A stretch of DNA of 64,000 bases from Spongilla lacustris (GCA_949361645.1 OX442417.1:2307418-2371417); one strand, 5' to 3'; shown: positions 36,682-47,396, numbered from the stretch's first letter. The notes: generated by a model from the sequence alone, not told the origin. Program-made: numbers and translations.

Positions 36682-37884
36682 TCAGGGCAAGATTTGTACC
36701 AGCCATGGCTTGACAGCAGATTTGAGGTCCACTTGTACTCTAAAGTAGAGGCTGTCATCCTTCAAGTACTGACATTGCTTCACTTCCTGGAGGTCCAGCT
36801 TTGTGTGAGCTATGAACTGAGGCTTTCCCCATGCTGTACCCTTCTCACCACTGAGCACTCTGCTTGCACCTTCCTCATCTGCGGTAAAGCTAATTGTACC
36901 TGTATGATGGCCTTCATCTTTGAGTTGGTTGAGAAGGGTGAATGTACAATTGTATTTGATTGGCCAGGTGAGGTCATCATCATTCTCTCCCTTCATAAGG
37001 AGCAGGAATACAGACACATGTGTACCTTTACCATCACCATGTCCATTGGCATCTACGTTAAGACACATCTTATAGCCACAGGTATGGGTGTAAAATCCTG
37101 GACTGTACCACTGGTTATTATTCACTTTAAATTGACTGAATTGCGACATTTTGAACACTGGGGGGTTGCAATGCATTTCCAGTTTCTTCAGCTGTACCAT
37201 TGCTAGATCAAGATGGTGACCACAGGAGGTGGCTTTGTGATCTGCCATTGTATGTCTTAGTGATGTGTAGGTACATCCTACATCCTTATATGGGCAACTG
37301 ATAGTCTCATGTGGACACTCCAAGTGATGGGAAGCCATGTCCTTTCTCTTTATGCTTACTGCACATCCACTGTTGGGACAGGGTAACATAAGATCAGGAC
37401 ACTTATCAAGATGGCCACCAATCATCTCCTTATACAGGCCTACTGCTTTGCAATGCTTACATATGTACCTTCGAAGTGGACACTCTTCAGCACAGTGCAG
37501 GAGATGCTTATCACGGACTATGTGCTGTTTGCAGCCATTAGAACAGAGCACCAGCACATACCCACATGTCTGAAGATGATCATGAAGTGATCCCAGCTCA
37601 TTTATCCAGGGGCAGCCTGTAGAGGTACACTTCACTCTCAGACCTTTAACCCTTCTAGCAATGTTCCTATCAGGAAATGCATCCAGTGGTTGGCGACATG
37701 TTGGACATGTCCTTGAAGTGGTTTTCAGCTTGTCATAACATGACTTGCAGTACAGCTTGGCACACTCACACTTGGTTTGTTGAGGGTCTCGAGCAGGGAG
37801 AAGACAGATGACACAGTGATCATCATCGTGAGGGACATCAACAAATTTACATTCATAACCTCCAAATGCATCACTGTAGGGCAT
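36682..37884 (-). CDS. RING / TRAF-type zinc finger / MATH protein, copy 3
   Basis: Intronless 400-codon frame with RING-like finger (CVIC...KCECAKLYCKSC...CPTC), TRAF-type fingers and MATH domain (GYKMCLNVDANGHGDGKGTH). The linker between fingers and MATH is the shortest of the set: only one MVQLKK follows HHLDLA, so the coiled coil is almost absent. The MATH domain is also about ten residues shorter after GHHTGT. It is the counterpart of copy 2 (9757-10998) and copy 5 (57321-58754). Function as an adaptor or E3 ligase is inferred from architecture. Confidence 0.85.
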   Translation of the reverse strand: MPYSDAFGGYECKFVDVPHDDDHCVICLLPARDPQQTKCECAKLYCKSCYDKLKTTSRTCPTCRQPLDAFPDRNIARRVKGLRVKCTSTGCPWINELGSLHDHLQTCGYVLVLCSNGCKQHIVRDKHLLHCAEECPLRRYICKHCKAVGLYKEMIGGHLDKCPDLMLPCPNSGCAVSIKRKDMASHHLECPHETISCPYKDVGCTYTSLRHTMADHKATSCGHHLDLAMVQLKKLEMHCNPPVFKMSQFSQFKVNNNQWYSPGFYTHTCGYKMCLNVDANGHGDGKGTHVSVFLLLMKGENDDDLTWPIKYNCTFTLLNQLKDEGHHTGTISFTADEEGASRVLSGEKGTAWGKPQFIAHTKLDLQEVKQCQYLKDDSLYFRVQVDLKSAVKPWLVQILP

Positions 37885-38397
37885 GATTTATTTTAAAAGA
37901 ATGTATAAAAAAGTAAATAAATAATTCTATATAGTCAGTTATACTATTTGTACGAATTTTTTTTACTCTTGCAAAGTCTACTAGTATACGTGTAGGCAAG
38001 GGTATGTAATTTATGTGGGGAAAACACAATCATTAGCCTAACTGCTTTGGAGAGCTAAGTCATTTTGATCTACATGTAAGCTTGCTGATACAGTTGCAAG
38101 CTTCACAAACTTGTAATATGAGCGTGCTTTGCCTTTGTCTGTGCACGGGTTATGAAGAGTATCAGTGGTGACACCAGACAAGTTCTTATGCATGTACTAA
38201 ACCCAGTGGACTCATCTATTAATAGTAAAATATAAAGTGCTACATGTATTCATATTCCCTATCGTTGCCCATCTGATTAAAGCCATGACAATAACTCCAG
38301 AACTATTCACCTATCCAAGTATCATTCAATGTAGTTGTAGGTGTGGTCAAGCAAGTTATATCTATTAGTGTAGTATGTAGTATTTAACACCGTGTCC

Positions 38398-38740
38398 GTG
38401 AAATTAAACGACTTTGTTTGTTGAACTCAATATTCATAAATATTAGTCTCATTGATTCCATTTGCTATATAAAATATATCATTAGAAAGCTAATGCCTAA
38501 TCTCTCACTAAGCTGTCACAAGCAATTCTTAAGTTTTTTATCATACTGATCGATAGTGAAATCGTTTCCATTTTTAGTTGTGGTAAAGCATTGCATTGTA
38601 CACTTTTTTCATAGGCTTACACAGGTTGACGACTTCCAGATGATTTTTTTTCCGTCGAATTTTGTTGCTGATGTTGTGGTCAAATAGGAATGATATCAAG
38701 TTGCCCACACACCAGAAAGATTTTATAAGTTGTCCGGAAG
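38398..38740. mobile_element. Left part of a CACCG-family TTAA element
   Basis: CACCGTGTCCGTGAAATTAA follows TTAA at 38394-38397. The body resembles 11515-12220. The matching right end lies at 46379, followed by TTAA at 46380-46383, so the element appears split by later insertions, including the 39.6-46.0 kb transposon region. Confidence 0.6.
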
Positions 38741-38762
38741 TATGACTATAATTATCCTTTTG

Positions 38763-38796
<34 letters not shown>

Positions 38797-38876
38797 AAAT
38801 ATAGACACCTTCTACTCTTTCTGCGATAACTAATACTTGCAGTTGTAGTGTGAACATTGGTCCCCAGACCATTGCT

Positions 38877-38954
38877 TTAGTCTTGTTCCCAGACAACATG
38901 ACGCAATGGTTCTTGTAAAAATGTATATAGACCATGCAGGGTCTGGGAACAAGA
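38877..38954. repeat. Short TAGTCTTG foldback
   Basis: Inverted termini TAGTCTTGTTCCCAGAC and GTCTGGGAACAAGACTA, 78 bp in all. It resembles the TAGTCTCGGCCCCAGAC ends of the element at 41199-41314. The TSD is not clear. Confidence 0.5.
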
Positions 38955-39306
38955 CTATGCTAGTACGTATACTACTCCATTTTTCTGCTATGATAAACAC
39001 AGAAAGCCAGTGTGTGACAAGTGCGATGCAGGTTACTAATGCACCTAGTGTTGTAAATGTAAGCGCGGTTGGCTGAGAAAGGTATTTATTGAGCAGCCTG
39101 AACCAGCCCATAAGGTCTATATGGAAGACACCGTGACTGTCCATCTTGATGTCCCTCCCGTCGCACAAAGTATTGTATGTGTGCGACGGCTTCCGAGTGT
39201 TGAGAAAAGGCAGCAAGCAAGATCTGCTACAAATGACGAGATCGTGAACAAAATTGAGACATGTACAGTGCTGGGAGGAGAAGGCTAAGGAAAGTGGAAT
39301 AAACAA
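38955..39306 (-). CDS. Unknown ORF with a possible membrane helix
   Basis: Minus-strand open frame of roughly 115 codons ending at the short foldback. It contains a hydrophobic run (LTFTTLGALVTCIALV) flanked by polar text. I do not recognise it and saw no clear splice sites. It may be an exon of a host gene damaged by the foldback insertion, or chance. Confidence 0.2.
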
Positions 39307-39611
39307 GAGCTACAGGCCTACATGTACTTAATCCACCACAATCTGAAGAAAAGTGGGAGCAAACCTTGTATAAGGCAACACATGGATACAGACTGATATA
39401 TACTGATGTACTTATTGGGGCCCTTGTACGAACACGTATGTATAGTTCGCTAACGTAAATAAGTTAAATATTTTCTGTGTGTTATTACATGTATGTTCTT
39501 AATCCATTTAAAAATACCAAAAAAAAAAGCTAACGTAAGTACGTCTGGGTACGAAGGAAGAGCCGCTGTGGGAAGGTGGATTGTCCCCCCCCCCCCCCCC
39601 CCCCCGTGCAG

Positions 39612-39838
39612 AATGTCCCCCTGGACATTCTGCACTAGTGTACAATGTCCACCTGGACATTCTGCACTAGTGTACAATGTCCCCCTGGACATTCTGCACT
39701 AGTGTACAATGTCCCCCTGGACATTCTGCACTAGTGTGCAATGTCCCCCCGGACATTCTGCACTAGGGCAAACTGTCCCCCCTAGGGTTAAATGCCCCCC
39801 CCCCCCCCCTCCCGGACACTCCACACTAGGGCGCAATG
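39612..39838. repeat. 32-bp double-palindrome array, left
   Basis: Units start at 39612, 39644, 39676, 39708 and 39740, followed by two degenerate ones. Each contains TGTCC-n4-GGACA and CACTAGTG, both perfect palindromes. A C tract (39587-39605) precedes the array and another interrupts its end. Confidence 0.9.
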
Positions 39839-40571
39839 TCCTACCTATAGGATAACAAAGGAAACAGTTATAAAAGTCCAACAGGCTGGTTATTAACAAA
39901 GACCCATCCTTTTATAGCGTAAAAACCATCCTGCCCAGATTGTGCCTCCAGGATGGGAATACATGCATGTGCTGATGGGGTTCTACCCTGCCTGGTTCTG
40001 TCGAATGTTGAAGCAATAATTCAATTCCTACGTGGGTTTTGTTCGACAAAACCGGGGTAGAATCATATCTACACTGTATTCCCACCCTGGACGCTCAATC
40101 ACAGTAAGGTTTTTACACTTTTCCCACCCTGGACGCAGGATGCATGGTTTTTATGTTATACTATCCCGCAACGTATGAACTGACGATGGGAATAGCCTTT
40201 GCATGAAGTAACATGCTTCCTGAGGTATATCAGGCGGTGCACGCAGTGTGGAGCTGTGTTTATGTGACATTACTGTTCAGGCTATGATCCTATTGATCTC
40301 AATATATTTCAATCTCTCATACTGATGAGATTTCCGCCATGAATTATATCAATCACCACTCCTTAAGGAATTTTAATAATGAATGTTCATGTATACATGT
40401 GTGTGAATATTGGTTTCAATGAGAGCTTTGACGACGGAAAGGAAAAAAGCTGTGTATTCGTTAAGGAATTTAATACTAAAATTCTAAATGTTGTGTCAGT
40501 ATACATAGGTCCAGCGGATCACGTGATACTCCTCATGATTTATTAATTTGGTTGGCAAGTGTGTAATGCAC

Positions 40572-40902
40572 CTATCAATAGTCTCCCCCAACCCCCCCCC
40601 CCCCCCCCCCCCCCCCCCAGTGCGGGCACAGATGGGGCATTTGGCTGGGGATTGATCATTACCATATGGTTAATTATTCATGAGAATAACTATGACGCTT
40701 GCGGACAGGTATATTATCTAATATTGACATACACAAACGCGGGCGTACCTTTTGCCCCACACGGTATCATTGGTATGTGGGGTATTAAAAATAATGCCCC
40801 AGGTTAGGGGTGCGGGATTTGAAAACCGCAATTGTCAAATCCCCACCTTCGCCCCATCTGTGCCTGCACTGAAGGGACTGGATTGGGGGAGACCATTGAT
40901 AG
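40572..40902. mobile_element. MITE with CTATCAAT ends
   Basis: Inverted arms: CTATCAATAGTCTCCCCCAA and, within the arm, CAGTGCGGGCACAGATGGGGC; the right arm reads CTATCAATGGTCTCCCCCAA in reverse. About 60-bp TIRs over 331 bp. ATGCA borders both ends (40566-40570, 40903-40907) as a possible 5-bp TSD, though ATGCA(T) is itself nearly palindromic. The left arm has a 29-bp C expansion absent from the right arm. Confidence 0.8.
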
Positions 40903-40957
40903 ATGCATAATGAACGGCGTACTAAAATCTGGCTGCCAAAGTCGTTACAAGCAGAAA

Positions 40958-41615
40958 TTAATATTCTGTTGGTCTGCTGTTAAGTTGTGTCCCATACTTG
41001 GAGTCTAACAGCCATCGCGATATGTCGTTGTGGCCACGGATAGAGTTAGCCTGGTACCCAAACAAATGAACTAGAAGAGTATGGGCATATTTTTCATTAA
41101 AGAACTGGCACGTATACCCAGGAGCAGCTGCTTTCATGCCAACAGCTCGAAGCCTACAATTTCTTTGAGTCTTCTGTCTACGTAATGGCATTCGGACTTA
41201 GTCTCGGCCCCAGACCCAACTGCGGATGGATTACATCACCCTACGCGCCTACTGACGCGTAGCGGTGATGTAATCCATCCGCAGCTGTGTCCGTTGGGTC
41301 TGGGGCCGAGACTAATTCGGACTGCGTGGTATAGAGGTCAAAGCCCTAGCCAGCGCTCACCTGGCTGATGTTGCACGATGACGTTGGATGATAGCTAAGC
41401 CATACCTGACGGTTCTATATTTCTGGTCACTGCACATGCATGGCTGGGTAAGTGTTTAATCTTTCTTGCTTCCTAAACGAGAACACAGTCAGGACGAAGT
41501 CTACATCATTGCTGGGTCTGGGGACCCGACAGATGTTTACTAGTAGGTTTTCCTGAGCGTAAACTGACACAGTGAAACTGAAGCGCTCGATCCCACATGG
41601 GAATGACACATACAT
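40958..41615 (-). CDS. Two possible exons of an unknown gene
   Basis: On the minus strand, 41407-41615 reads as ordinary protein text (FPCGIERFSFTVSVYAQ) up to a donor CAG-GTATGG, and 40958-41190 is open to a stop with similar quality (CQFFNEKYAHTLLVHLFGYQ). A MITE (41199-41314) lies between them. No family is recognised, and they lie inside the transposon region, so they could belong to it. Confidence 0.2.
41199..41314. mobile_element. TAGTCTCGGC MITE with 9-bp TSD
   Basis: 116 bp. Termini TAGTCTCGGCCCCAGACCCA and its inverse, with subterminal CTGCGGATGGATTACATCAC arms. A perfect 9-bp TSD, ATTCGGACT, lies at 41190-41198 and 41315-41323. It shares TSD length and the starting TAG with the TAGTTGGGCG family. 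Confidence 0.9.
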
Positions 41616-41669
41616 ACCAGATACAATATATAGTCACCACAGATCCGCGAGTGTACTATGGGCATCCTG

Positions 41670-41689
41670 TAGTTGGGCGTAGCCCGACC
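41670..41689. mobile_element. Solo terminus of TAGTTGGGCG family
   Basis: TAGTTGGGCGTAGCCCGACC is identical to the ends of the element at 5878-6182, but the sequence then departs and no partner end is nearby. A truncated copy. Confidence 0.6.
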
Positions 41690-42673
41690 ATACATGCTGC
41701 TACGGTCAACCAGTTCTACCTTTTATCCATTTCTGTCGTCAGGGATGATTCTTAGATGTAAAACGATAAAATCCGAGGCTAGAACGTTCACCATGGCGAC
41801 TTCTACAACCAATCACACAGCTGAGCAACTAGGCAAGGACAATAAATTTGCCAACCAAATTTAATATCCATTGTTTTGGTCACGTGCTTGAGTGCCCATT
41901 GGACCTATGTTAGGCACTTCAATATCGTACGTAAAATAGATGACCGTATTATACGACAAAAATTGTGACCGAAATTTTCAATTCAGGTATTGCATAGTGA
42001 CACATCGGAAGACAGCTCGCGCCAGCGAAATAGTATTTTGAGTTTATTTTGGATTCTTCTTAGAAGGTACTCATATTTGTAAGTTTTTTTGTTGTCAAAT
42101 GAAATTAGACGTAATGCATCGAGTTGATGTAGGCGCGTAGATAAATAGCCACTTGGGCTTATTAGTTTATTTCCTTTTGGCATTAAAAGACGCGACCAAA
42201 GAGATGAGGTCTTACCTCTCTGGGTTTAGTTAAACCTGTATGCTTAATACCACAACTTCCCGCTGATTCCCAAGGGGGTATCCAATAAGGCGTGCGTAGT
42301 GGCTCAAAGCGCTTCCAAATCGCTACTCTAAAGCTTTTAATTATTATTACCGTGTTGTGAAGTGGCCAATCCAGTAGAAATAGTCATGTCCTGTGAGACT
42401 AATGTATTTTTCGTTTTATATTGATAAATCTTAAAGTATCTCTATATATAGCACACCTTATTATTCGAGAGACGCGGAAAAGCACAGTGGATATTAACAC
42501 ATCATATTATAACCTGTCTTGGCATAATATAGAGCTTAGGCTTGGGTAATTCCCAGAGCTATTTTCAAAGGGGTCTCGTGCCCAGACGAAAGGTACCCCC
42601 TTCTGCGTTATGACTTATTTGTTGTGTGGCTATGATATTTGGTCATATTTTATTATTCTTATTTGCAGTTAGA

Positions 42674-45157
42674 ATGAAGACTCTTTCAGATGTAAACAAA
42701 TTTGTTGATAATTTCAGATATGATTTGGATGAAAATAATTGTTTAATAGCACAGATTGTAAGAAAAGGACTGGTGATTTATATATATATGAAGATGAAAA
42801 ATAAAAATATCATGGAATATGTCAAAATGGTGGCATCTCTAGCTGGCACAAGTAATTTGAATATGCAGGCAGTAAGAAGTTCAATCCAGCGCCTTGTTGA
42901 AAGAATTGCACAACTGAAAAAGCATGTTTCGCAACATTGGGAGACGATTGTATTGCTTTTAAATGAAGTATTTCCACTACCTGAACAAACTGTTGTAAGT
43001 GCCTGTAACAGTAATGCACTTCCTGCTGCTAATGATAGTCTGCTTCCAAAAAAAGTAAGAAATCAGTGTTTAAAATGCTTACATTATAAGACTACACTAA
43101 ACCAAGTAAATTTAACTAAGCTGGCTCTGTGTCGAAGGCTTCAAATTCTGATGCATAGAAAAGATGAAAATCGCAGGCTCAAACAATCTTTATCTAGGAA
43201 AGTTACAATTGAACACAAACTTCGATTACAATTAAGAGACCTCAAGAAAGATATGATCACAAAAGACAAACAGATAGAAAAACTTATGTATGAGAATAGA
43301 TTATTAAAACAAACTGCCAGTCAACGTGAAATATGTAAGTTAAGGAAGTCCATGACTGTAATGAGGTCAACTCTAGTAAAATACAAGTCAAAGTATGTGT
43401 GTACTTTGCAAAATATGAAGAAAGAAAATTCTACATTAAGAAAGCAAATTGATAATCTAAAATCTGAAAATGACTTCTTAAGTGCACTGTTAGAACAAGA
43501 AAATTCGAATTGTATTAGTACTAAAGTTGGTAATAAAAGATATAGTACTCAATGTCGCAAAGCAATATATGCTTGCCTTGAATATCAAGTACCAGTAAAT
43601 AGTGTGTGCCCAGTAATCACAGCTATATTAAATGAGCTAGCAAATTTTACCATTGATTTCCTTCCAGAGCCTTCCACAATATGTAATTGGGTATATGAAC
43701 TTGGTATAATTAGTGACTTGCAAGTAGGAGAAGTGATGTACAGACAAAAGGATATTACACTGTCATGGGATTCAACATCAGTAAATGGGCATCATATTAA
43801 TGAAGTACATATTAGTGTTGCAGCAGTTCCATTATCTTTTTATGTTTTGCAATTAAATACTCTTCCAGGAGGCACAACAGATGACTATGTGGCCCATATT
43901 TGTGATTGTATTGACCACATTGCTAGAATATTTTCTATGTACCATAACCTGGACTATTTGCATTGTAAGTCCACTATTACTAGCAACCTTAAGAATACTC
44001 TCAGTGATAGAGTAGCAGTAAATCACTGCGTTGTGCAGCGTTTGCAGTCTTCATTTGACACTGAACTGCTAGAATTGAAATGCAATGTACACCCTTTAGA
44101 TGGTATTGCCAAAAGATGCACCAGCATGTTGAAGGCATATGACAAGGAACATATTATTAAAAGTGATACATTTGGTAGAGACTGCTGTGCTGTAAACTTT
44201 ATTTGTGCAGTTAATAAAATGCGATACAAGCAAGGTAAGGGTGATCCTGCTGGCTTTAAACAATTTCTGAGGCAGGAAGGCATTCGACGTGGCATTATTG
44301 CCAGATATGTGGGGAATCGGTTTCACATTGTATTTCATTCAGCAGGTGTGCTTTACCATTTAAGAAAGAAGCTTTCTTTGTATTTGGATACATTTTGTCA
44401 TAATACAACCAGTTTACGGTCAGCCCTACAGAAAGGTATCAAAAATGATCATCTTTTCTTACAATTGCAAGCATTAGGTCTTATAGGTAAATTAGTGACT
44501 GGCCCTTGGATGAAACATCTGTATGGCAATCAACAGTTGTCCAATCTTGACAGCATTCCACGTGTTCAGTTATGTTTGAAAAATCTTTGCACATTCAAGG
44601 ATTCTCCTATGCAAATATTGGAGTCAAATAGTGATGTATTTGGTATGCTTATTGATGAATCATCAGATGAGGTGCTAAGTAGCCTGAGAAGTACTGCATT
44701 CAGTGCACCAGATAAAGAATGCATTGGCGGTATTTTGTTGCAGCTGATAACTAGCACAATAGAAGTTATTAAAAAACAAATGGAAGAATATATTGATGGT
44801 GGACTTGCTAGCTTACCACCATCAAATGCACTTCAAACATTGTCTGCACCTGTGCACAACATGTTTGCAGAGAAGACACTTGGATTGGCTGACCATCATC
44901 TTAGAAGATCCCAAAATGCTAAAATTGATGGAAAGGTTAAGACCAGAATTAACAGAACTTTAGCTTGGCTGTCTAATAAGACCAAGCAAGAACAAGATAA
45001 AATAGTACAATTCAGTATTCCACAGGCAAGCACAATGAGGACTGCTTGGCAGAAACTTGAAGAAAACGTTGCAAAGCAGCAAGATAGAAGACATATAGAA
45101 AAAAAATCAGAAAAAAGATGCTACTTTTCGACACAGGCTAGAGAAAAAACTTCGTAA
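42674..45157 (+). CDS. Transposase-like protein with N-terminal coiled coil
   Basis: The open frame extends up to 42626, but a strong acceptor (ttatttgcag, ending 42668) precedes ATG 42674, which I prefer as start or early coding sequence; about 827 codons. Residues about 140-290 are Lys/Glu/Leu-rich coiled coil (DLKKDMITKDKQIEKL, MRSTLVKYKSKYV). The C-terminal half has LSWDSTSVNGHHINEVHI, PGGTTDDYVAHI, LSDRVAVNH and CNVHPLDGIAKRC, which I read as an RNase H-like DDE core of a metazoan transposon-derived family: probable catalytic Asp in WDST and SDR, the third acidic residue not assigned. I cannot name the superfamily. AT-rich codon use differs from the host genes. The frame breaks near 45100 (see next entry). 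Confidence 0.65.
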   Translation: MKTLSDVNKFVDNFRYDLDENNCLIAQIVRKGLVIYIYMKMKNKNIMEYVKMVASLAGTSNLNMQAVRSSIQRLVERIAQLKKHVSQHWETIVLLLNEVFPLPEQTVVSACNSNALPAANDSLLPKKVRNQCLKCLHYKTTLNQVNLTKLALCRRLQILMHRKDENRRLKQSLSRKVTIEHKLRLQLRDLKKDMITKDKQIEKLMYENRLLKQTASQREICKLRKSMTVMRSTLVKYKSKYVCTLQNMKKENSTLRKQIDNLKSENDFLSALLEQENSNCISTKVGNKRYSTQCRKAIYACLEYQVPVNSVCPVITAILNELANFTIDFLPEPSTICNWVYELGIISDLQVGEVMYRQKDITLSWDSTSVNGHHINEVHISVAAVPLSFYVLQLNTLPGGTTDDYVAHICDCIDHIARIFSMYHNLDYLHCKSTITSNLKNTLSDRVAVNHCVVQRLQSSFDTELLELKCNVHPLDGIAKRCTSMLKAYDKEHIIKSDTFGRDCCAVNFICAVNKMRYKQGKGDPAGFKQFLRQEGIRRGIIARYVGNRFHIVFHSAGVLYHLRKKLSLYLDTFCHNTTSLRSALQKGIKNDHLFLQLQALGLIGKLVTGPWMKHLYGNQQLSNLDSIPRVQLCLKNLCTFKDSPMQILESNSDVFGMLIDESSDEVLSSLRSTAFSAPDKECIGGILLQLITSTIEVIKKQMEEYIDGGLASLPPSNALQTLSAPVHNMFAEKTLGLADHHLRRSQNAKIDGKVKTRINRTLAWLSNKTKQEQDKIVQFSIPQASTMRTAWQKLEENVAKQQDRRHIEKKSEKRCYFSTQAREKTS

Positions 45158-45488
45158 TGTTTTAGAAGGCAAGACAGAATTGCTGTTTGAGTTCCAAGAG
45201 TTAAATAATGATCAAGCAAGCATAATTAAAAATATACTTCATGACCCATTATGTATAAGTGGGAATTACTTTGAACACATGTGGTTTGTAAATGAACAAA
45301 ACGTGCTATATGAAGGCCATATAACCTCTGTCAAATGTTCATCAAAGTCCAAAATCACTAAAATTACAGCTACGTATTGGAAACCTGGAGAATCTGAAGA
45401 AGAAGGAGATGACGTTACAATGACACTTTTTGCATTCTTGGTAGATTTCATTATTGGAGATTTGTATATAGATGAATTAGGTTTTTAG
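45123..45488 (+). pseudogene. Frameshifted C-terminus of the transposase-like gene
   Basis: After the A-rich run 45099-45116 the protein-like text continues in another frame (RHRLEKKLRN, then FEFQELNNDQASI) to a stop at 45486-45488. The 42674 frame instead ends 40 bases later. A single-base slip in the A runs explains it, so this copy is probably inactive unless the slip is a sequencing error. The tail includes an acidic patch (GESEEEGDD). Confidence 0.65.
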
Positions 45489-45933
45489 ATGCATTCTATT
45501 CATTATGTGTGTCCCTTTTGTGTGTCAAATGACTGTGGTTCAATAATTTGCAGAACTACATGAGCTACATGCAAGTTAAGCACAACCGGTCACAATTTTT
45601 TTTTACCGCTCCAATCATTCTGCGTACATCATCTACCGCGTAAAGATTGATGTTTGAGACGTTATAACTACCGATATTTACAATGCAGATTTGATCCAAA
45701 TATGTCATTTTAGAACACAATTTTTCCTCTTTCTAATGATATTAAATTTGTTAAGTAAATCCCAATTTGAAAAAAATATTGAAGTACCTACCTATGTAAT
45801 AACTTGGCGACGGATAGGAGCTACTGTGTAATGCCGCCAACGCGATCCCGTGTACTGCCCGTAAAAGTTTCCCAGCTAGCGTTGTCATAGATGAAATAAA
45901 ATGTTATGAGGGGGGAAAATTTACTCTGGAGTG

Positions 45934-46013
45934 GGACAGTTTGCCCTAGTGTAGATTGTCCGGGGGGACATCGTACACTAGTGCAAAACGTCCGGGGGGA
46001 CATTGTGCACTAC
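45934..46013. repeat. 32-bp double-palindrome array, right (inverted)
   Basis: Two and a half units read GTCCGGGGGGACA with ACACTAGTG between, the reverse complement of the left array at 39612-39838. The outermost pairs, such as GGGCAAACTGTCCC, match exactly in inverted orientation. Confidence 0.8.
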
Positions 46014-46309
46014 GACACCGCCATTCCCCCATACTGTAATTTGAATCACTCGACAAGGTAAGACACTTGTGTAACGCAAGCATGCGTGTATCTACATGAC
46101 ACGAATTTGACTATTTCCCAAATGAATCCAACTAAATGCGTTCATTTTCGAGTGTGAAAGGGGCAGATTTCAGTTACGGGACTTTTAATAAACCCGTGAA
46201 TTAAGGTAAAGAACGGTTATCAGTACGGCCTAGGTATTAAGCAAAAAGTCATGTGAAAGAGTCAATTACGAGACTGAGCGGGTTATTTCACAAACAGACC
46301 AAATGTATT

Positions 46310-46590
46310 AGGCACGCGCATATACATGTAGGTGTTAGACAAGTTGGGCTTAAGAAGCTAATTTCACGCGGAAGCGGTGTTAATACATACCCTCATGAAA
46401 TTGCCCTAAAAAGTACATTCAGAGCCCCAATCAGAGGTCTTCCTCTCCCTCCCGGCCCTCAAGCACCTCCCTCCCCCTTCTTCCGAAACGGTTACTTGTT
46501 AAATACAACGCCGCTCACCTCGCCATAACGATATCCAAAACTGAGTGGTGGAGATTGGTCACGTGAATTCGTATAGTCTAAACAAACATA
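46310..46590. other. Empty-site paralogue of the TTAA insertion
   Basis: Matches 12850-12923 and then 14376-14560 without the 1452 bp between them. It provides the pre-insertion sequence for the element at 12924-14375 and also ends the CACCG-family element at 46379. Confidence 0.85.
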
Positions 46591-46614
46591 TGCATACATG
46601 CAGACGAGTGAGTT

Positions 46615-46670
46615 TAGTCTCGTACCCAGACCCTGATACCACAGCTGCGGATGACATCACCGCTACGCAG
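46615..46670. mobile_element. Half of a TAGTCTCG-type MITE
   Basis: TAGTCTCGTACCCAGACCCT followed by CAGCTGCGGATGACATCACC and CGCTACGC resembles one arm of the element at 41199-41314; no second arm is nearby. Confidence 0.5.
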
Positions 46671-47396
46671 AAAGAGGTCAATTTCCAGAATTTTAAATGC
46701 GGGTATTATGGTGAAATAAATTTATCTTACTTTTCGAATCAGTTACATAAAATGGCGCGGCCGAACGCAGTTACAGTCGAAAGGGGCGTTTCTAGGCAAT
46801 TACTCCCATGCACGTATATCAATGGTATTACAGTATGTACAATTATATGGGAGTAGACTTCTTTCAGTGTTGACTTTACGCACGATCCATACAATTGAAG
46901 ATAATTACGTTGATGATTCATTTAATCATTGATTACAGCAATGAAATAGGTCCAATTTGTAGAAGCCATCAAAATCTTCACACCTTGGATAAAGGAGCAG
47001 TTAAACGAACAAAGGACCTTTATGGTATGAATAGAAATTTTGTGTAAAACGAGCAATAAAATTAAAATTTAACTGAGGAGGATCATATGACTTATGAGGT
47101 TGCAGTGATATTGTCTGACTGAGAACAAAAATGCAGGTGCATAATAATGCAATTCTAGTCCTTTTCTGGTTCACTCTTCTGTATTGTAGACCTTTAAGGA
47201 CCTTTGAGCGAAATATCTGACCTTTGTTCTAAATATTCACTTTGTAAGTAAAGGAGCAAAGGACCTTTGTGGTATGCTCTTTTATAAAGGAATCCTTTAA
47301 TTCCTTTGAAATCTCCTTTCTTTATCCAAGGTGTGAAAACTTTGCTTATAAATACACTGTACATGCATTTATAGAACATGAGATATGAAGTGCATG
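46671..47396. other. Spacer without recognised gene
   Basis: AT-rich. It contains an inverted pair of an 'aaggacctttgtggtatg' block (47005-47025 and 47250-47275, arms joined by related AAGGA/TCCTTT text to 47335), probably another foldback. No coding evidence. Confidence 0.35.

Larger units (their letters stand above)
39570..46025. mobile_element. Large composite transposon region bounded by inverted 32-bp repeat arrays
   Basis: An array of a 32-bp double-palindrome repeat at 39612-39838 and an inverted, shorter array at 45934-46013 face each other across the transposase-like gene at 42674-45157. Removing the region reunites two halves of a CACCG-family element (38398 and 46379). I could not fix exact termini or a TSD. 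Smaller elements are nested at 40572-40902 and 41199-41314. Confidence 0.6.

Noticed and set aside
39612..39838. Possible CRISPR-like or tRNA-like repeats
   Set aside because: A 32-bp period with no spacers, palindromic and inverted at the far end; better explained as transposon terminal repeats.
39450..39899. Minus-strand frames repeating CPGGHCTLVQNVQGD
   Set aside because: Translation of the 32-bp palindromic array and C tracts; no unique coding content.
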